A stretch of DNA of 64,000 nt from Diphasiastrum complanatum (GCA_029204225.1 CM055097.1:13130721-13194720); one strand, 5' to 3'; numbered from the stretch's first letter, positions 37,190 to 48,400 are shown. Numbers and translations: made by a program. Notes: a model not told the origin generated them from the sequence alone.

Positions 37190-37609
37190 CCACTTCAAGT
37201 AAAATGCAAAGTGAGGGATTTTGCGACGTCCTCGTCCACGTCAGCGATCCTGATTTGTTGACCGTATATATACTATGTACAATTGTCACAAAAGCCATAT
37301 ACTTCCAAGTACAACGACTTTTCTGATTAGGTGACAAACATTCAATGTAATTAATACACGGATGAAATCTATAAATAGATCATCCAAACAGAGATTATTT
37401 GTTGCTCCATCCATGAGACGTATTATTTGAGCCTCCCAGTTACACCGTCAATTTTTGGTTGTAATTGCTACTTGTATTGTGCTTCAATGTAATAAAGCTA
37501 TATGTGTATAACGTAGATGAATGACTATAATAGGAGAGCTGTTCCACAATATTTCTGCTCTCTTCTACGTTCGCGTTTTTCTATCTCCCTTGCCCCATCA
37601 ATTCCGAAG
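37190..37609 (+). repeat. Putative 3' LTR remnant of F
   Basis: It contains a promoter-like TATAAATAG at about 37370, AATAAAG near 37.49 kb and an end ...CTTGCCCCATCA. It lies directly after the RT remnant. No second copy is present in the window to confirm it. Confidence 0.4.
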
Positions 37610-38439
37610 AACATCTCTACAAAGTTTATATGTATGTTTTTTTTAACCCTTTGTTACTGAAAGCAGAGAAAATGTTTCATAAGAGAAATATAGTACAAAT
37701 GGCAACACTTTTGATGCTATTATTGTTGAGGAAAAAATTAGACTCGAAAAACTTCTATTACCAAGTTTCCAAAGGAAGTATCATTCGTTAACAAGTATGG
37801 CTTCCTCACAAGATTCTCACGCGACAACTATTCATATTGGTTAATGAAGAGGTAATGATATGTATAATAGGAAACATTCACGTGTATGGAAGGATGATGG
37901 CTTATGCTTATGACTATCAGATTTATGCCTCTTGTATAGTAATGATGACACATATGGAGAATGCAAGCTACTCGTATGATGATTTTGTGGTTTTTTTTGT
38001 ATTAAGTAAGCTTTATGAACAATAATACCAATATTAACAACCTACGCACCCTTAAAAGTACATGGATTTGTACAAGGGATTGCCGCATTTGTAGGGATTG
38101 GTATGGCACAGATCTGCCCTAATCCGATTACAAATGTTGGGATAAAATACTTGTTTAAAATACGTACTGGTAAAAGGTAATAGACAAAGTTTTTTTTAAA
38201 AAAAATCTTATGAAATTGAGCGATAGCTGGCGTACTCTTGGAAAACATGGATATGCTCAAGAGTTTTGAAAATGGTACTATGCCTATTATAGGTTCAAAT
38301 ATTGGTATGGCATGAATTTGCCCCATATCTGAGTGTCATTCCATGTTATCTCTCGTTTGCAAATCACAACTTATATAATGCAGTTATTTTTCGATACATA
38401 TGTGTTTATTTTAGGAATTGATATGATTTAGTACCATAA
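37610..38439. other. No gene recognised
   Basis: Two related phrases with GG(A/T)ATTGGTATGGCA occur near 38.09 and 38.30 kb. No coding frame can be supported. Confidence 0.35.
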
Positions 38440-38812
38440 GACTGATCAGAATGGCGGAATGCCATGGTATGGTGATATTATGGAAAAGCCTATCGCTAAT
38501 AATTATGTGTTTCGTAGGGAAGATTGGACTATATGTTATTATCAGATATTTTAAGTTGTTAAGCTGCTAAACTTATTTCAGACATGGATAACAACTGGCA
38601 TTCAGCGTTGACACCTGTCTTCGTCACTGTGCTAACTTGTGTGGTTTTGTGTGGTGGGATGGTGGCAAGTACAATTCGATGTCTTGAAATTTGTTTCGCT
38701 ATACGGTGCTTTCTTTCTTTGAAGTATTGTATGCTTTCAGCTATGTTTTACCTTGTTGGGTTATGAATAAAGGTTTTAAAAGGCTTGGTCTTGCTTTGGC
38801 AAGAAACTAGTG
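38440..38812 (+). repeat. Dispersed repeat shared with 53.39 kb
   Basis: It matches 53390-53741 in the same orientation: ATATGGTGATATTA, GGGAAGATTGGACTAT, AATAACAACTG, GACACCTGTC.T..TCACT, TTGTG.TG.GGGATGGTGGCA and TTATGAATAAAGG. The match covers at least 230 bases. The ATGAATAAAGG could be a 3' end with a polyadenylation signal. Function unknown. Confidence 0.65.
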
Positions 38813-38969
38813 GATGACTTTGAAGAGGACCCATGACATGTTGAAGCTAAAAAATGAAAGAACTTCATTAAAAATTTTCAATGAGAAATTGGAGTTGGGT
38901 CCCCAAATTCACGAAGTTTGAAGTTATTTCAATGTGAAAAAACTATGTATTCTCTTTAAGGGCACATAT

Positions 38970-39410
38970 CTGGCATAGGGTCCTATTTTACACGAATAAA
39001 GGAGTAACGAGACCAGTTGACAGCTATTGGAGAGCCAATAAGAGATGTTGAGCTAGTTCACACAGCTATGAATGGCCTATCTGAAAATTTTCAAATGTTT
39101 GCAAGTGGCATTGCTTCGAGGGAGAGGCTACCAACATTTGAAAATCTTCACGACATCATCCTATAGGAGGAACAAAGGCGTGAAGTGGTAAAAACTTGAC
39201 TTCCCACATCGAAAGATCAAGCAATGCTAGCCAAAGGGAAGCATATATACAAGAAGCAACCCAAGAAGTCGAATGTGGAGGATGACAATCAAGGATCCAC
39301 ATCAGGCAAGAAGAAGAAAGACAATTGTTTGTATTGCAAAAAGCCTGGACATTGGGCAAGAGATTGTCTCAAGAAGAAGGTAGATATTAAGAGGGGCAAA
39401 GTGAACTAGT
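38970..39410 (+). pseudogene. Copia gag remnant L
   Basis: A broken frame carries the Gag C-terminal half: DQLTAIGEPIRDVELVHTAM, NGLSENFQMFASGIASRERL, PTFENLHDIIL, a stop, then EEQRREVV. The frame at 39224 ends with a lysine-rich linker and an intact zinc knuckle CLYCKKPGHWARDC. The N-terminal Gag and all of Pol are missing. It lies 160 bases after the repeat at 38440-38812. Confidence 0.75.
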
Positions 39411-39726
39411 TGACCAATTTTGTCGAGGAAGAGAATATAGTGATAACGAAGATCAAGGCACGACATTTGCGACAACATTAGCATCGCAACATTCCATTGA
39501 TCACACGCATATGGCTCCCTCCAGTTCTGATTCATCTACAGACCCTTGGGATCTATAGTCAGGCACAGATTCAGATGATGGTTCCTACCATGACTTTGAC
39601 AAGCCTTAGTTGTGTAGTTTTCATTATGTTCATGGAACATCATTGTACTCCATTTTGGTGCCATGTGGCCCAATATTATATATTACGATGATCCTATTCA
39701 CAGCAGTGTAATGATTCAATATTGTT

Positions 39727-39729
39727 CTT

Positions 39730-39771
<42 letters not shown>

Positions 39772-39779
39772 GGGGGGGA
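39727..39779 (+). repeat. (TG)n(AG)n microsatellite
   Basis: A simple repeat ending in a G run. It marks the left edge of recognisable E LTR sequence. Confidence 0.8.
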
Positions 39780-40025
39780 GAATTTTGGGGCATCATGTTT
39801 TTTTATTAATGCACCTAGGAGTTAAAGCATAAACCTGGGAGTTAATGCACCTAAACTAGACCATCCTACACCCGAAACATTCGGCAAAATACATATTAAT
39901 TTTGCACTTAATTAGAGTTTTCACCTGATACCCATATTGCACCAAAAAAAAAAAAACGTTTTTGAAAAAAAAATTCATATTTCCGAAACGCGTTTCAGAA
40001 ACGCAGTGCAACTATGATTCAAACA
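39780..40025 (-). repeat. Partial 3' LTR of element E
   Basis: On the minus strand TGTTTGAATCATAGTTGCAC starts right after a purine tract (CTTAAGGGAGAG) beyond the RNase H stop. The LTR is cut by the microsatellite at its left. It contains the short palindrome-like GAAACGCGTTTC. Confidence 0.55.
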
Positions 40026-40053
40026 CTCTCCCTTAAGCCCTAGTTTATCTTTC

Positions 40054-40881
40054 TTACAAAGAGCTTTTCTCTAAAAAAAACTCAAACTTATCAATACTTA
40101 AGGCTTTAGTGAGTATATCAGCTAACTGATTCTCTGTCTTACAATGCACTACATCTATTTCATTAGATAGCAACTTCTCTCTAATGAAATGATACTTAAT
40201 TTCTATATGCTTCATGCGTGTATGAAATACAGGATTTTTAGCTAGATGTATAGCGCTGTGGCTATCACATCTGATCATAGTAGGCTTATTCTACGGAATT
40301 CCAATGTCTTCAAACATTCTTCTTAGCCAAACTACTTCCTGCGTAGATGAACATAATGCTTTGTATTCTGCTTCTGTAGTAGAAAGAGCAACTGTGTCTT
40401 GTTTCTTACTTGACCAAGGTAATACACCATTACTAACATGAAATACATAACTTGTGGTAGATCTCCTATCATCAATACAGCCTCCCCAATCTGAATCAAC
40501 AAAGCCCTATAAAATTGGTAAAGTATGCTACCTCTCATACAACAATCCATGGGTTAATGTGCCTTTCACATAACGAAGAATTCTCTTTGCTGCTTTCCAG
40601 TGAGTCTCTCTAGGAGTAGCCATGAATTGACTTACAACGCTTATAGCATAACTTATGTCAGGATGAGTAGTTGTGAGATAAATCTGTGAACCAACTAATT
40701 GACGAAATAAAGTAGCATCAATGAGTGCACTCTCATCCTGGTTAGATAGTTTCTTATCAACCTCCACAAGTGTGGATACTAACTTGCTATCGCACATTTT
40801 AAAATGCTTCAAAATCTCATTCACGTATTTTGTTTGTGTTAGTGCGATGCTACTGCAACTTTGCCATACTTTCACTCCCAA
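40054..40881 (-). pseudogene. Element E: RT connection and RNase H
   Basis: The frame at 40881-40528 has QTKYVNEILKHFKMCDSKLV, ATLFRQLVGSQIYLTTTHPD and HWKAAKRILRYVKGTLTHGL. The middle of RNase H is spread over broken frames near 40.50-40.33 kb (VDSDWG and TEAEYKAL type signals). The frame 40278-40054 ends it: MIRCDSHSAIHLAKNPVFHT, KHIEIKYHFIREKL, ADILTKALS. Stops and a shift separate the parts. Confidence 0.85.
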
Positions 40882-40884
40882 ACA

Positions 40885-41643
40885 CTAGTGCATCAAGCCA
40901 AGATCAGTCATAACAAAGCTAGAAGATAAGTCCTTCTTGATTGCACCAATCAACTCGTCATCATTACCTGTGATTATGAACACAATTAGTGTGATACTAG
41001 AGTCACGAGCAAAGTAGTCAAGATTGAAATCTGAAGAAGTGCGTGTCAGACCTCTGGATAGGAGATGCTCATCAAAGTGGCTATACCAAGCACGTGGTGC
41101 TTGCTTCAATCCATATAAGGCTTTCTTCAGCTTGCATACTTTTTTTTCCATGCCATGTACCACAAAGCCACTAGGTTTCTCCATGTACACTTCTTCTTCA
41201 AGCTTACCATTCAGGAATGCAGACTTCACATCCATTTGGTGTAGATTCCATCCAAATAGCGCCGCCAAAGCAATCACCATGTGAAGTGTGTTCCACTTAG
41301 CCACAGGAGCGAAGGTCTCTTTGTAGTCAATGCCCTTGCTTTGTGCATAACCCTTCGCTACAAGCCTTGCTTTGTGTTTTGCAATAGTTCCATTGGCATT
41401 GTACTTTGTCCTGTATATCCATTTGTTGCCAATGGGTCTTTTGCCCTTTGGAAGATCCACTATCTCCCAAGTGTCATGGTGTTTTATGGAATTAATCTCC
41501 TCCTGCATTTCTTTTTGCCATATCTCCTGATTTTTGGCCTCCTCAAAGCAAGAGGGTTCAGTAGATGAAATAATATCACTCATAAGTGCAAGATTTACCT
41601 GAAACCTGTCAGGTTCCTTTCTCTCTCTTGTGGAATGCCACAA
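40885..41643 (-). pseudogene. Element E RT with deleted YVDD
   Basis: A long, clean minus-strand frame of 252 codons covers the RT fingers and palm: IWQKEMQEEINSIKHHDTWE, KWIYRTKYNANGTIAKHKAR, LVAKGYAQSKGIDYKETFAP, QMDVKSAFLNGKLEEEVYME and KALYGLKQAPRAWYSHFDEH. The first catalytic Asp (QMDVKSAFLNG) is present. At the second active-site strand the sequence is TLIVFIITGNDDE: the YVDD tetrapeptide expected between LIV and FIITGND is missing as an in-frame deletion. The enzyme would therefore be dead although the frame is open. Confidence 0.9.
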
Positions 41644-41897
41644 CTCTCCTCCTTACTAGACTGGGCAATTTTCCCTTCCTTGTCACTCACATGAGTTTAG
41701 TGTACCATTTAGGTAACTTACGTTGAGGTGAACCACTATGAGGTGAATAGGAATCCCATGGTGCATCTTGCTCCTTCCTTTTGTCACCTGCTACCTCAAT
41801 CTTTTCCGATCCAATGGATTTTTTTTCTCACTCTCCATCTCGTCTCTATGGTGGGAGGAGTACCACGTTCCTCATCGTCATCATGATGATCTTCCTG

Positions 41898-42553
41898 TCA
41901 TGGTAGAACTACTTCATCCTCCTTGAAAAGCTTACATAGCTCATCATTATCCTTTTCTTCATCCTCAGATCTATGGATTTTATCATATAAGACATCAAGG
42001 CTTATGTGCACACGTAGTCCATCTAGATCATAACATCTATACCCCTTGGTTTGTTCATCATAGCCTGTAAAAATGCACTTCAAGGCCTTTACCTGCATTT
42101 TGGCTCTCTCACTCTTAGGTATGTGAACATACACTCAACATCCAAATACTCGCAACCCATCCATCTTAGGCTTCTTACCACTGAATGCCTCCTCGGGTGT
42201 GCGATTTCGTACAACAACTATAGGGCTTCTATTTTGCAAGAACACAACAGTTTTGACAACTTCTCTCCAGAAAGAAGCAGTAACTCCCATATGTGTCATC
42301 ATTGCCCTAGCTATTTCGACAATGGTACGATTCTTCCTTTCAGCTACCCCATTTTGTTGAGGTGTATCAACCTGTGCAAACTCCTACTTAATGCCATGCT
42401 CCTTGCAAAAGTCAATAAAACTATGGAACGATACTCACCACCATTATCTGCCCTAAGTATCTTGATCTTAGCACCTGACTGATTTTCCACCAATGCTTTG
42501 AAGCTTTTGAAGCATCCAAATGTAAATCTAGGTCTTTTGTGAGTAATCATCAA
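41898..42553 (-). pseudogene. Element E: integrase core and C-terminus
   Basis: The frame at 42553-42344 gives FKSFKALVENQSGAKIKILR followed by ADNGGEYR (middle catalytic Asp). A frame change near 42.36 kb precedes PQQNGVAERKNR with the catalytic Glu. The frame 42134-41898 carries the C-terminal GYDEQTKGYRCYDLDG block. Short frame changes separate these parts. From 41.64 to 41.9 kb the acidic linker to RT has a few stops. Confidence 0.8.
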
Positions 42554-43196
42554 TGAAGGTTAGAAAATAAAATGCTCCACCAATAGACATTACCTTCATT
42601 GGCCCACATAGGTCAAAGTGTATCAACTCAAGCACTCGTTTTGCCCTTGTTGCTCCTTCTTTGTTGAACTTCTTCCTGTGTAACTTGCCTAGCATGCACT
42701 CCTTGCAAAGGGACTCTTCTTTGTCATCCAAGCTAGGTAGACCTGTTACCATCTTGAGCTTACGAAGTAGCCTCAAGCTTTTGAAGTTCAAATGCCCCAT
42801 ATGTCTATGCCAAAAATCACTTTGTGATATAGATGTAGATGCTAATGCATTGCACTTCCTAACAACAATATTTAACTTGTACAAACCACAAGTTTTATCC
42901 CTAAAGCCATCAGCAATCACCTTGATCTGGCATTTCTTGTTGTTGAACTCCATCTTCAACCTATGATCTATCATTGTACCAATAGATAATAGACTCTTCT
43001 GAAGACCAGAAACATACAACACATTTTCAATTACCTTCACTTGTCCATCAGAAAATTGAATAGGCACTGCACCAACTCCATGAATTTGGCACTCGTCGTC
43101 GTTCGCCTGCGCAACTCTATCTCCATCATCAGTAAGCTCCAGGTTTTTAAACCATGATTTGTTGCCAGTCATGTGTCTCGTTGCTCCTAAGTCCAT
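42528..43196 (-). pseudogene. Element E: protease and integrase N-terminus
   Basis: A clean frame of 222 codons. The protease motif is MDLGATRHMTGNKSWF, with Leu in place of the active-site Ser (a C-to-T change). The linker NVLYVSGLQKSLLSIGTMID and the integrase zinc region (FWHRHMGHLNFKSLRLLRK ... CKECMLGKLHRKKF) follow. Then come the first catalytic Asp (HFDLCGPMKV) and FLTFIDDYS. Confidence 0.85.
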
Positions 43197-43384
43197 GTAC
43201 CAATGCGTGGTGTGGCCTTGGCTCTATCGTGTGCTCTGGCTCTTTGCTGCATGATTTGGCTCTGGATTCTCCCCCTGCCTCTACCTCTGCCTCTGCCTCT
43301 CTCCCCTCCTCTGCCCCCTCTCTGCCTGCCCCCACCCCTGTGTCTACCCCTGCGTGTCTGTGTGTCAGGTGGCTGTTGTTTCAT
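43187..43384 (-). pseudogene. Arg/Gly-rich segment joining B gag to E pol
   Basis: The minus-strand frame has an RG-rich run (RGRHRGGGRQRGGRGGERGR then GRGRGRGR), encoded by GGCAGAGG-type repeats, before the protease. It follows B-gag homology that stops at AAGATGA at position 43385. RG-rich stretches occur in some Gag C-termini as RNA-binding tails. No CX2CX4HX4C knuckle is visible here. A frame change separates it from the protease frame. Confidence 0.6.
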
Positions 43385-43649
43385 CTTGAGGGAGTAAAAT
43401 TTCTTCTTGATGTAGCTTAGAAGCTATATCTCGCACTTCGTATAGCGTGCTCAAGATGTCCCAGACTTCTTTCGATGTCTGAGCCTCGGATACATGGCCG
43501 ATCTGTGTATCCGTGATGTTGAGAATGATCAACGCGAAAGCTTTTCCATCCTTCAGCTTCCATCTGACGATTGTCGCATCGTCCACTTCGGGTTTCCCTT
43601 CTGCACCTGTAACAATGTCATACAATTCTTTTGCCATTAGTACAGTCTT
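43385..43649 (-). pseudogene. B gag, part 2 (downstream of insertion A)
   Basis: Minus-strand frame with VLMAKELYDIVTGAEGKPEV, KDGKAFALIILNITDTQIGH and KEVWDILSTLYEVRDIASKL, almost identical to element C's gag but without its stops. A 2-base deletion near 43.41 kb shifts the frame. Homology to C ends at 43385. The other part is at 50081-50163. Confidence 0.9.
43645..43649. repeat. Target-site duplication of A, left
   Basis: GTCTT directly before TGTGAAAA; the same five bases follow the 3' LTR at 50081-50085. Confidence 0.95.
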
Positions 43650-44304
43650 TGTGAAAATTGTCAACATTTCCTAGCTAGTTTGAGGCCTAAATTGGCTAAA
43701 ATTGTAAATAGTTTTGGTTCTGGAGTTTCACACGTGTGAACCAGGCCACAATGTTTTTATTTACTGTATTTTTTCAGTATGATGAAGTGTCAAACTTCAT
43801 ACCCTTCAAAATGAGACCATTTTGATGTATTTTGGTCATATAAGCCATTTTTAGCTATTTTTCCTATATAGGGAATATCTAGGGTCAAGTACCTTCTAGA
43901 GAGAGGAGAGAGAGTCATCTTCCTCATCCATAAATAGTAGGGAAGTCGTGGAGAACAGGTTGGAGAAACCTTTTGTATGCTTCATTGAGATCAATAGATC
44001 ATTGTCATTGTTTCTTCCTCCATTGAGAGCATTGTTGTGTGTATTGTCTTCAAGCTATTGTGTATGATCTTAGGTGCTTTCCAAAAGTGGTAGGCTGATG
44101 TATTATGGACTGTATAATGCTATTTTGGGCCGCACTTGATGTTTATGGAAGTTTCCATTTGTGATAAATGCTTTTTGATCAAGTTCTTTGCATTCTAGGT
44201 AGCATAGAATGTGTTGCCAATTCCTAGCTTATGTAGTTTGGAGTGCAAGCATTCAAGCCAATGATCTTGGAGTTTAGATCCACTTAGGATCTGTATTTTT
44301 CACA
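43650..44304 (+). repeat. Element A 5' LTR
   Basis: A 655-base LTR from TGTGAAAATTGTC to TTTTTCACA. TATA-like CTATATA lies at 43864-43870 and CATAAATAG near 43930. A perfect 14-base palindrome with a CACGTG core lies at 43727. Confidence 0.97.
43727..43740. promoter_or_regulatory. Palindromic G-box in A LTR
   Basis: TTCACACGTGTGAA is its own reverse complement and contains the CACGTG core bound by plant bZIP/bHLH factors. It sits about 130 bases upstream of the TATA-like sequence and is repeated in the 3' LTR at 49503-49516. A promoter role is inferred. Confidence 0.5.
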
Positions 44305-44316
44305 TGGTATCAGAGC
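44305..44316 (+). promoter_or_regulatory. Primer-binding site of A
   Basis: TGGTATCAGAGC follows the LTR end without a spacer; complementary to initiator tRNA-Met. Confidence 0.95.
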
Positions 44317-45476
44317 TGGTTGGCTTCTATTTACAGTAAGTATTCCATTTTTGGTGATATTTGGATGTTTGATCAAGTTCTAGCATGATTTTGCATTGCT
44401 TTGTTGATCAAATCTTACTAACCTTTGTTTTGTGAGTTGAACTTGTGGATCAAAAGCATATTTCAGGTCTATTGAAGATCAGAGGCTGAAAAGAAACTAT
44501 TTTGGATCAGATCATAACACCTAATCATTTGTGATTGTGAGGCTTGTGCATATTCAATACTAACAATGTTCTTTTCAATCCTATTGTTGACAATCTCCAT
44601 TCTTGGATGAACACTCTCCTTAAGTGGATGAAACTTCTCCTTAAGTGGATGACAAATGCTCTTTTGAGTGAGTTGTAATTCTCCTAAAGGCTGAGCAAAG
44701 CTCCCATTTGGATGAAAGATCCCCTTTTTTGGGTGAACATATTGTAAGCTCCATTGTGAAGAGCATATTGTAAAGATTGTCATCAATTTTGGCATAAATT
44801 TTGGTGTACTTTGTTGAGCATGTAAGTAACTCTCCTTATGTAATTTGATTGGAGCATTTGCTGGAAGGTGTTAACCATTATGCAAGTGTGTTTTCAGGTT
44901 CTTAACAGGTTGAGGAACATTCTCATGTGAAGTGATCTTAGATCTACATCTAAACACCAAGATTTGACAAGATAGTGAAGCTAGTCTTGTGATTCACTAA
45001 GTGTGCTCATTCATTCACCTCTAAATCTTGTATTTATCACTTGCTGGAGTTTATAAACTTTTAGAAGTGTGGTTTACATGTGGTTTTACAGGTTGAATCA
45101 ATATCTTAGTGTGTTGATCATATGTTGATCAAGTTTGTTCATTACTAGGTAATCTTGGCATCCTAGTTTTGGGTATTTTCTAAGAATGCAAGTAACTCTT
45201 CACACCATAACTTGATTTGGTCACTTGCTGGAAAGTTTGAGAGCTTAAGCAAGAGTGTGTTCAGGTTGGTTTGATTTTGTAATCCATTCTTAGTGTGTGC
45301 AAAGTGTTGCATGTGTTTCAATCTTCCTTTCTATGCTTGGAAACCATCTAGGTTCAAGATAGAAGTGTTTTAGGGTCCTAAATCTTCATAGATCTCTTTA
45401 TCTATCATTTGTTGAGAGAAAAGTGAGTGCTAAGTGCTTTAGGACAGAACCTAAAAGTTGAAGAAACATTAGAATC
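44317..45476 (+). repeat. Leader of A with three-fold internal repeat
   Basis: A 1.16-kb untranslated leader. Three diverged blocks about 180-190 bases apart (near 44.85, 45.03 and 45.22 kb) share (T/A)CA(C/T)TTGCTGGA, an AGTGTG(T/G)TTT/AAGAGTGTG word and a (T)CAGGTT/ACAGGTT word. A smaller repeat (CTCCTTAAGTGGATGA) is tandem near 44.62 kb. The intron-like TTTTCAGGTT and TTTTACAGG words could serve as splice acceptors, but no splicing is demonstrated. No other gene is in the leader. Confidence 0.6.
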
Positions 45477-48400
45477 ATGGCTTCCAATGGTGGGATCATG
45501 CTAGAGTCTAGTGAAAGGTTGAGTTCATCAAACTACTCTACTTGGAAAGTGAGGATGGAGTCCTTACTTGAGTTGAATGAACTCATGGACATAGTTGCAG
45601 AAATTGAAGAGAGACCTCTCACACTTCAAGAGCAACAAAGGTTTGATAAGAAGGCCAAAAGGGCTCTTCATATCATTAAAATGAATGTTACAAATGAACT
45701 TCTCAAGGAAGTTGGAAAGTGTCAAAGTGCAAGTGAGGCATGGAATGCCTTAAAGAAGCTCTTTGAATCAAAGTCCACATCTAGGGTATTGACCCTAAGG
45801 AGACAAATATTTTCTAGTAGGCAAAGAGAGGGTGAAAGTGCTCATGCATTTATCTTGAGAGTTAAGTCCCTAAGTGATGATTTAGCATGCATTGATGAGA
45901 ACATAAAAGATGGTGAAATAGTCCAAGTTATGTTGAATGGTTTGCTAAATGAACATGCTAACCTTGTGCAAAGTTTTGCCATTCAAAGAGTCTTGCCAAG
46001 TGTGGTTGACTTGCAAGAAATCTTATTGGCTGAAGAACATAGGTTGCAATCAAAGCTTGATGGTGCATCCTTGCAAGGTGGAGGTGAAGAGGCTTTCTTC
46101 ACAAAAGGCAAATTCAAGGGCAAAGGTAAAGGCAAAGGGAAATGGTCCAAAGGTGGTAACTTTGATCTTGATGATCACTCTTCCTCTTCCTCTTCTACTA
46201 AGAACAATAAGTCAAAGTTCAAGTGCTTTTATTGTGGGATAAAAGGTCATTTTGCAAATGAATGTTATAAGAAGAAAAGAGAGCAAGGAGAGAGGCAAGG
46301 AAATCTTACAATAGATGAGGAAGAACATAACACATGTGAATCACTTGTTATGACTTCAAGTTTGTTAGCCAACATAGATGATAATGATCCTTGGTGGATT
46401 GATAGTGGAGCCTCATCTCACATGACAAGACATAAGGAATACTTTACATCCTTATTGTCTTATGAGGGAGAAGGTAACATCATCTACACTGCAAATGATG
46501 GTCAATGTGACATCAAAGGCATAGGCACTATTCCTATTTCCCTTTCAACAAATAGGAAAGCAAATCTTAAAAATGTTTTGTACATTCCTTCAATCACTAA
46601 GAATTTGCTTAGTGTAAGTCAAATGATTGACAAAGGACTTGATGTGGAGTTCATTGGAGATGCATGTTTGATAAGTAAATGTGGATCCTTGATTGCTCAA
46701 GGTAGGAGGCATGGTAAACTTTTCAAGCTTGATGCATGTGTGATCTCTAATCATGAAGGATGTATGGCTAGGGAGCAATTGACAAACCAAGAAGTTTGGC
46801 ACAAGAGGTTGGGCCATCCCAACTTCAAATCTTTGGAGGTAATGGCAAAGAAAGAGCTTGTTCTTGGTCTCCCTAAAAGTCTTGTTGCAAACAATAGTGT
46901 TTGTGAACATTGTGCCTTGTCCAAATCTCATAGACTTGCTTATTCTAGATCTACTTCTAGATCTAAAGAAGCTTTTCAACTTGTGCATTCTGATATTCAT
47001 TCTTCTAGTACAACTAGCAATGGTGGGGCAAAGATGTATGCAACTTTCATTGATGACTTTAGTAGGTATACTTGGATCTATCTTCTTAAAAGTAAGGATG
47101 AAGTGTTTGCTGCATTTGTCAAGTTCAAGAATGAAATAGAAAACCAATTCAATACAAAGATCAAATGCTTAAGATCTGATAATGGAGGGGAATACACCTC
47201 AAATAGGTTCAAAGACTTTTGTATAGCACATGGGATTAAGAGGGAGATGTCTAGTCCTAGGACTCCACAACAGAATGGAGTGGCCGAGAGGAAGAATAGA
47301 ACCCTTTGTGAATGTGCCAAGGCAATGAGACTACATGCTAATCTTTCTAAGTCTTTTTGGGGGGAAGCTTTAGCATGTGCTAACTATCTATGTAATAGAT
47401 GGACAAGTGCTTCCTTGGATGGTAAAACTCCTCATGAGGTTCTTTATGGTAGAAGGCCGAGTGTCAAGCATTGTAGGATCTTTGGATGTACATGTTTTGT
47501 CAATATCACACTTGATGATAGAACTAAAGAAGATCCTTCATCAAAGAAGGGTGTGTTTGTTGGCTATAGTGAAGTAAGCAAGGCTTACAAAGTGTACATT
47601 CCTTCTACAAAGAAAGTTGTCATAAGTAGGGATGTCATCTTTCATGAAGAGAATGTTTCCAATGTTGTTGATGTTGATGTTGATGTGCCTACTAATCATC
47701 ATGATGTGCAAGATGTCTTGGATGAAGATGGAGATGCCACTCCAAAGCAAACTTCAAGGAAGACTCAAAGGCAAAGGGCTAAGCCATCAAGGCTAACCTA
47801 TGATGAAAAAGGAAAGCAAGTGGTGGACAGCTCTAACTTTGCTTTTCTTACCTCTTTTGATGAACCAACTTGTGTAGGTGAAGCAATTCAAAAGAAGGAA
47901 TGGATCCAAGCCATGGATCATGAGCATCAAGCACTCATCAAAAGCAACACATGGAGGTTGGTAAAGCTTCCAAAGGACAAGAAGGCAATTGGTTGTAAGT
48001 GGATCTTCAAGATCAAGACAAATCAAGATGGATCAATCAACAAGTACAAGGCAAGGTTGGTGGCAAAGGGGTATGCTCAAGAATATGGTATTGACTATGA
48101 TGAGACCTTTGCACCCGTGGCAAAGATGGTAACTATTCGAATCCTAATCTTTCTTGCAACTCTTTATGATTGGGATATGTGGCAAATGGATGTTACTAAT
48201 GCCTTCTTGAATGGTGATCTTGAAGAAGATATTTACATGGAGCAACCCGAGGGCTATGTTTCACATGATGAGCCTAATCATGTGTGCTATCTCCAAAAGA
48301 GTTTGTATGGGCTAAAGCAAGCACCAAGGAGTTGGTATGCTAAGCTCAATTCCTTCTTACTTTCTCAAAACTTTGTTATGAGTGAGTATGATCATTTTCT

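Noticed and set aside
37599-37613. ATTCC after F's LTR-like end as partner of the ATTCC beside B's LTR at 51410
   Set aside because: A 5-base match across 14 kb with other element ends in between is expected by chance.
44469-44795. 108-codon minus-strand frame with HPLKE-like repeats in A's leader
   Set aside because: It reflects the short tandem repeat AAGTGGATGA in the leader; no homologue or start context supports a protein.
46590-47147. 185-codon minus-strand frame inside element A
   Set aside because: Shadow of the Gag-Pol frame; no family motif, and it lies entirely over conserved integrase codons of the plus strand.
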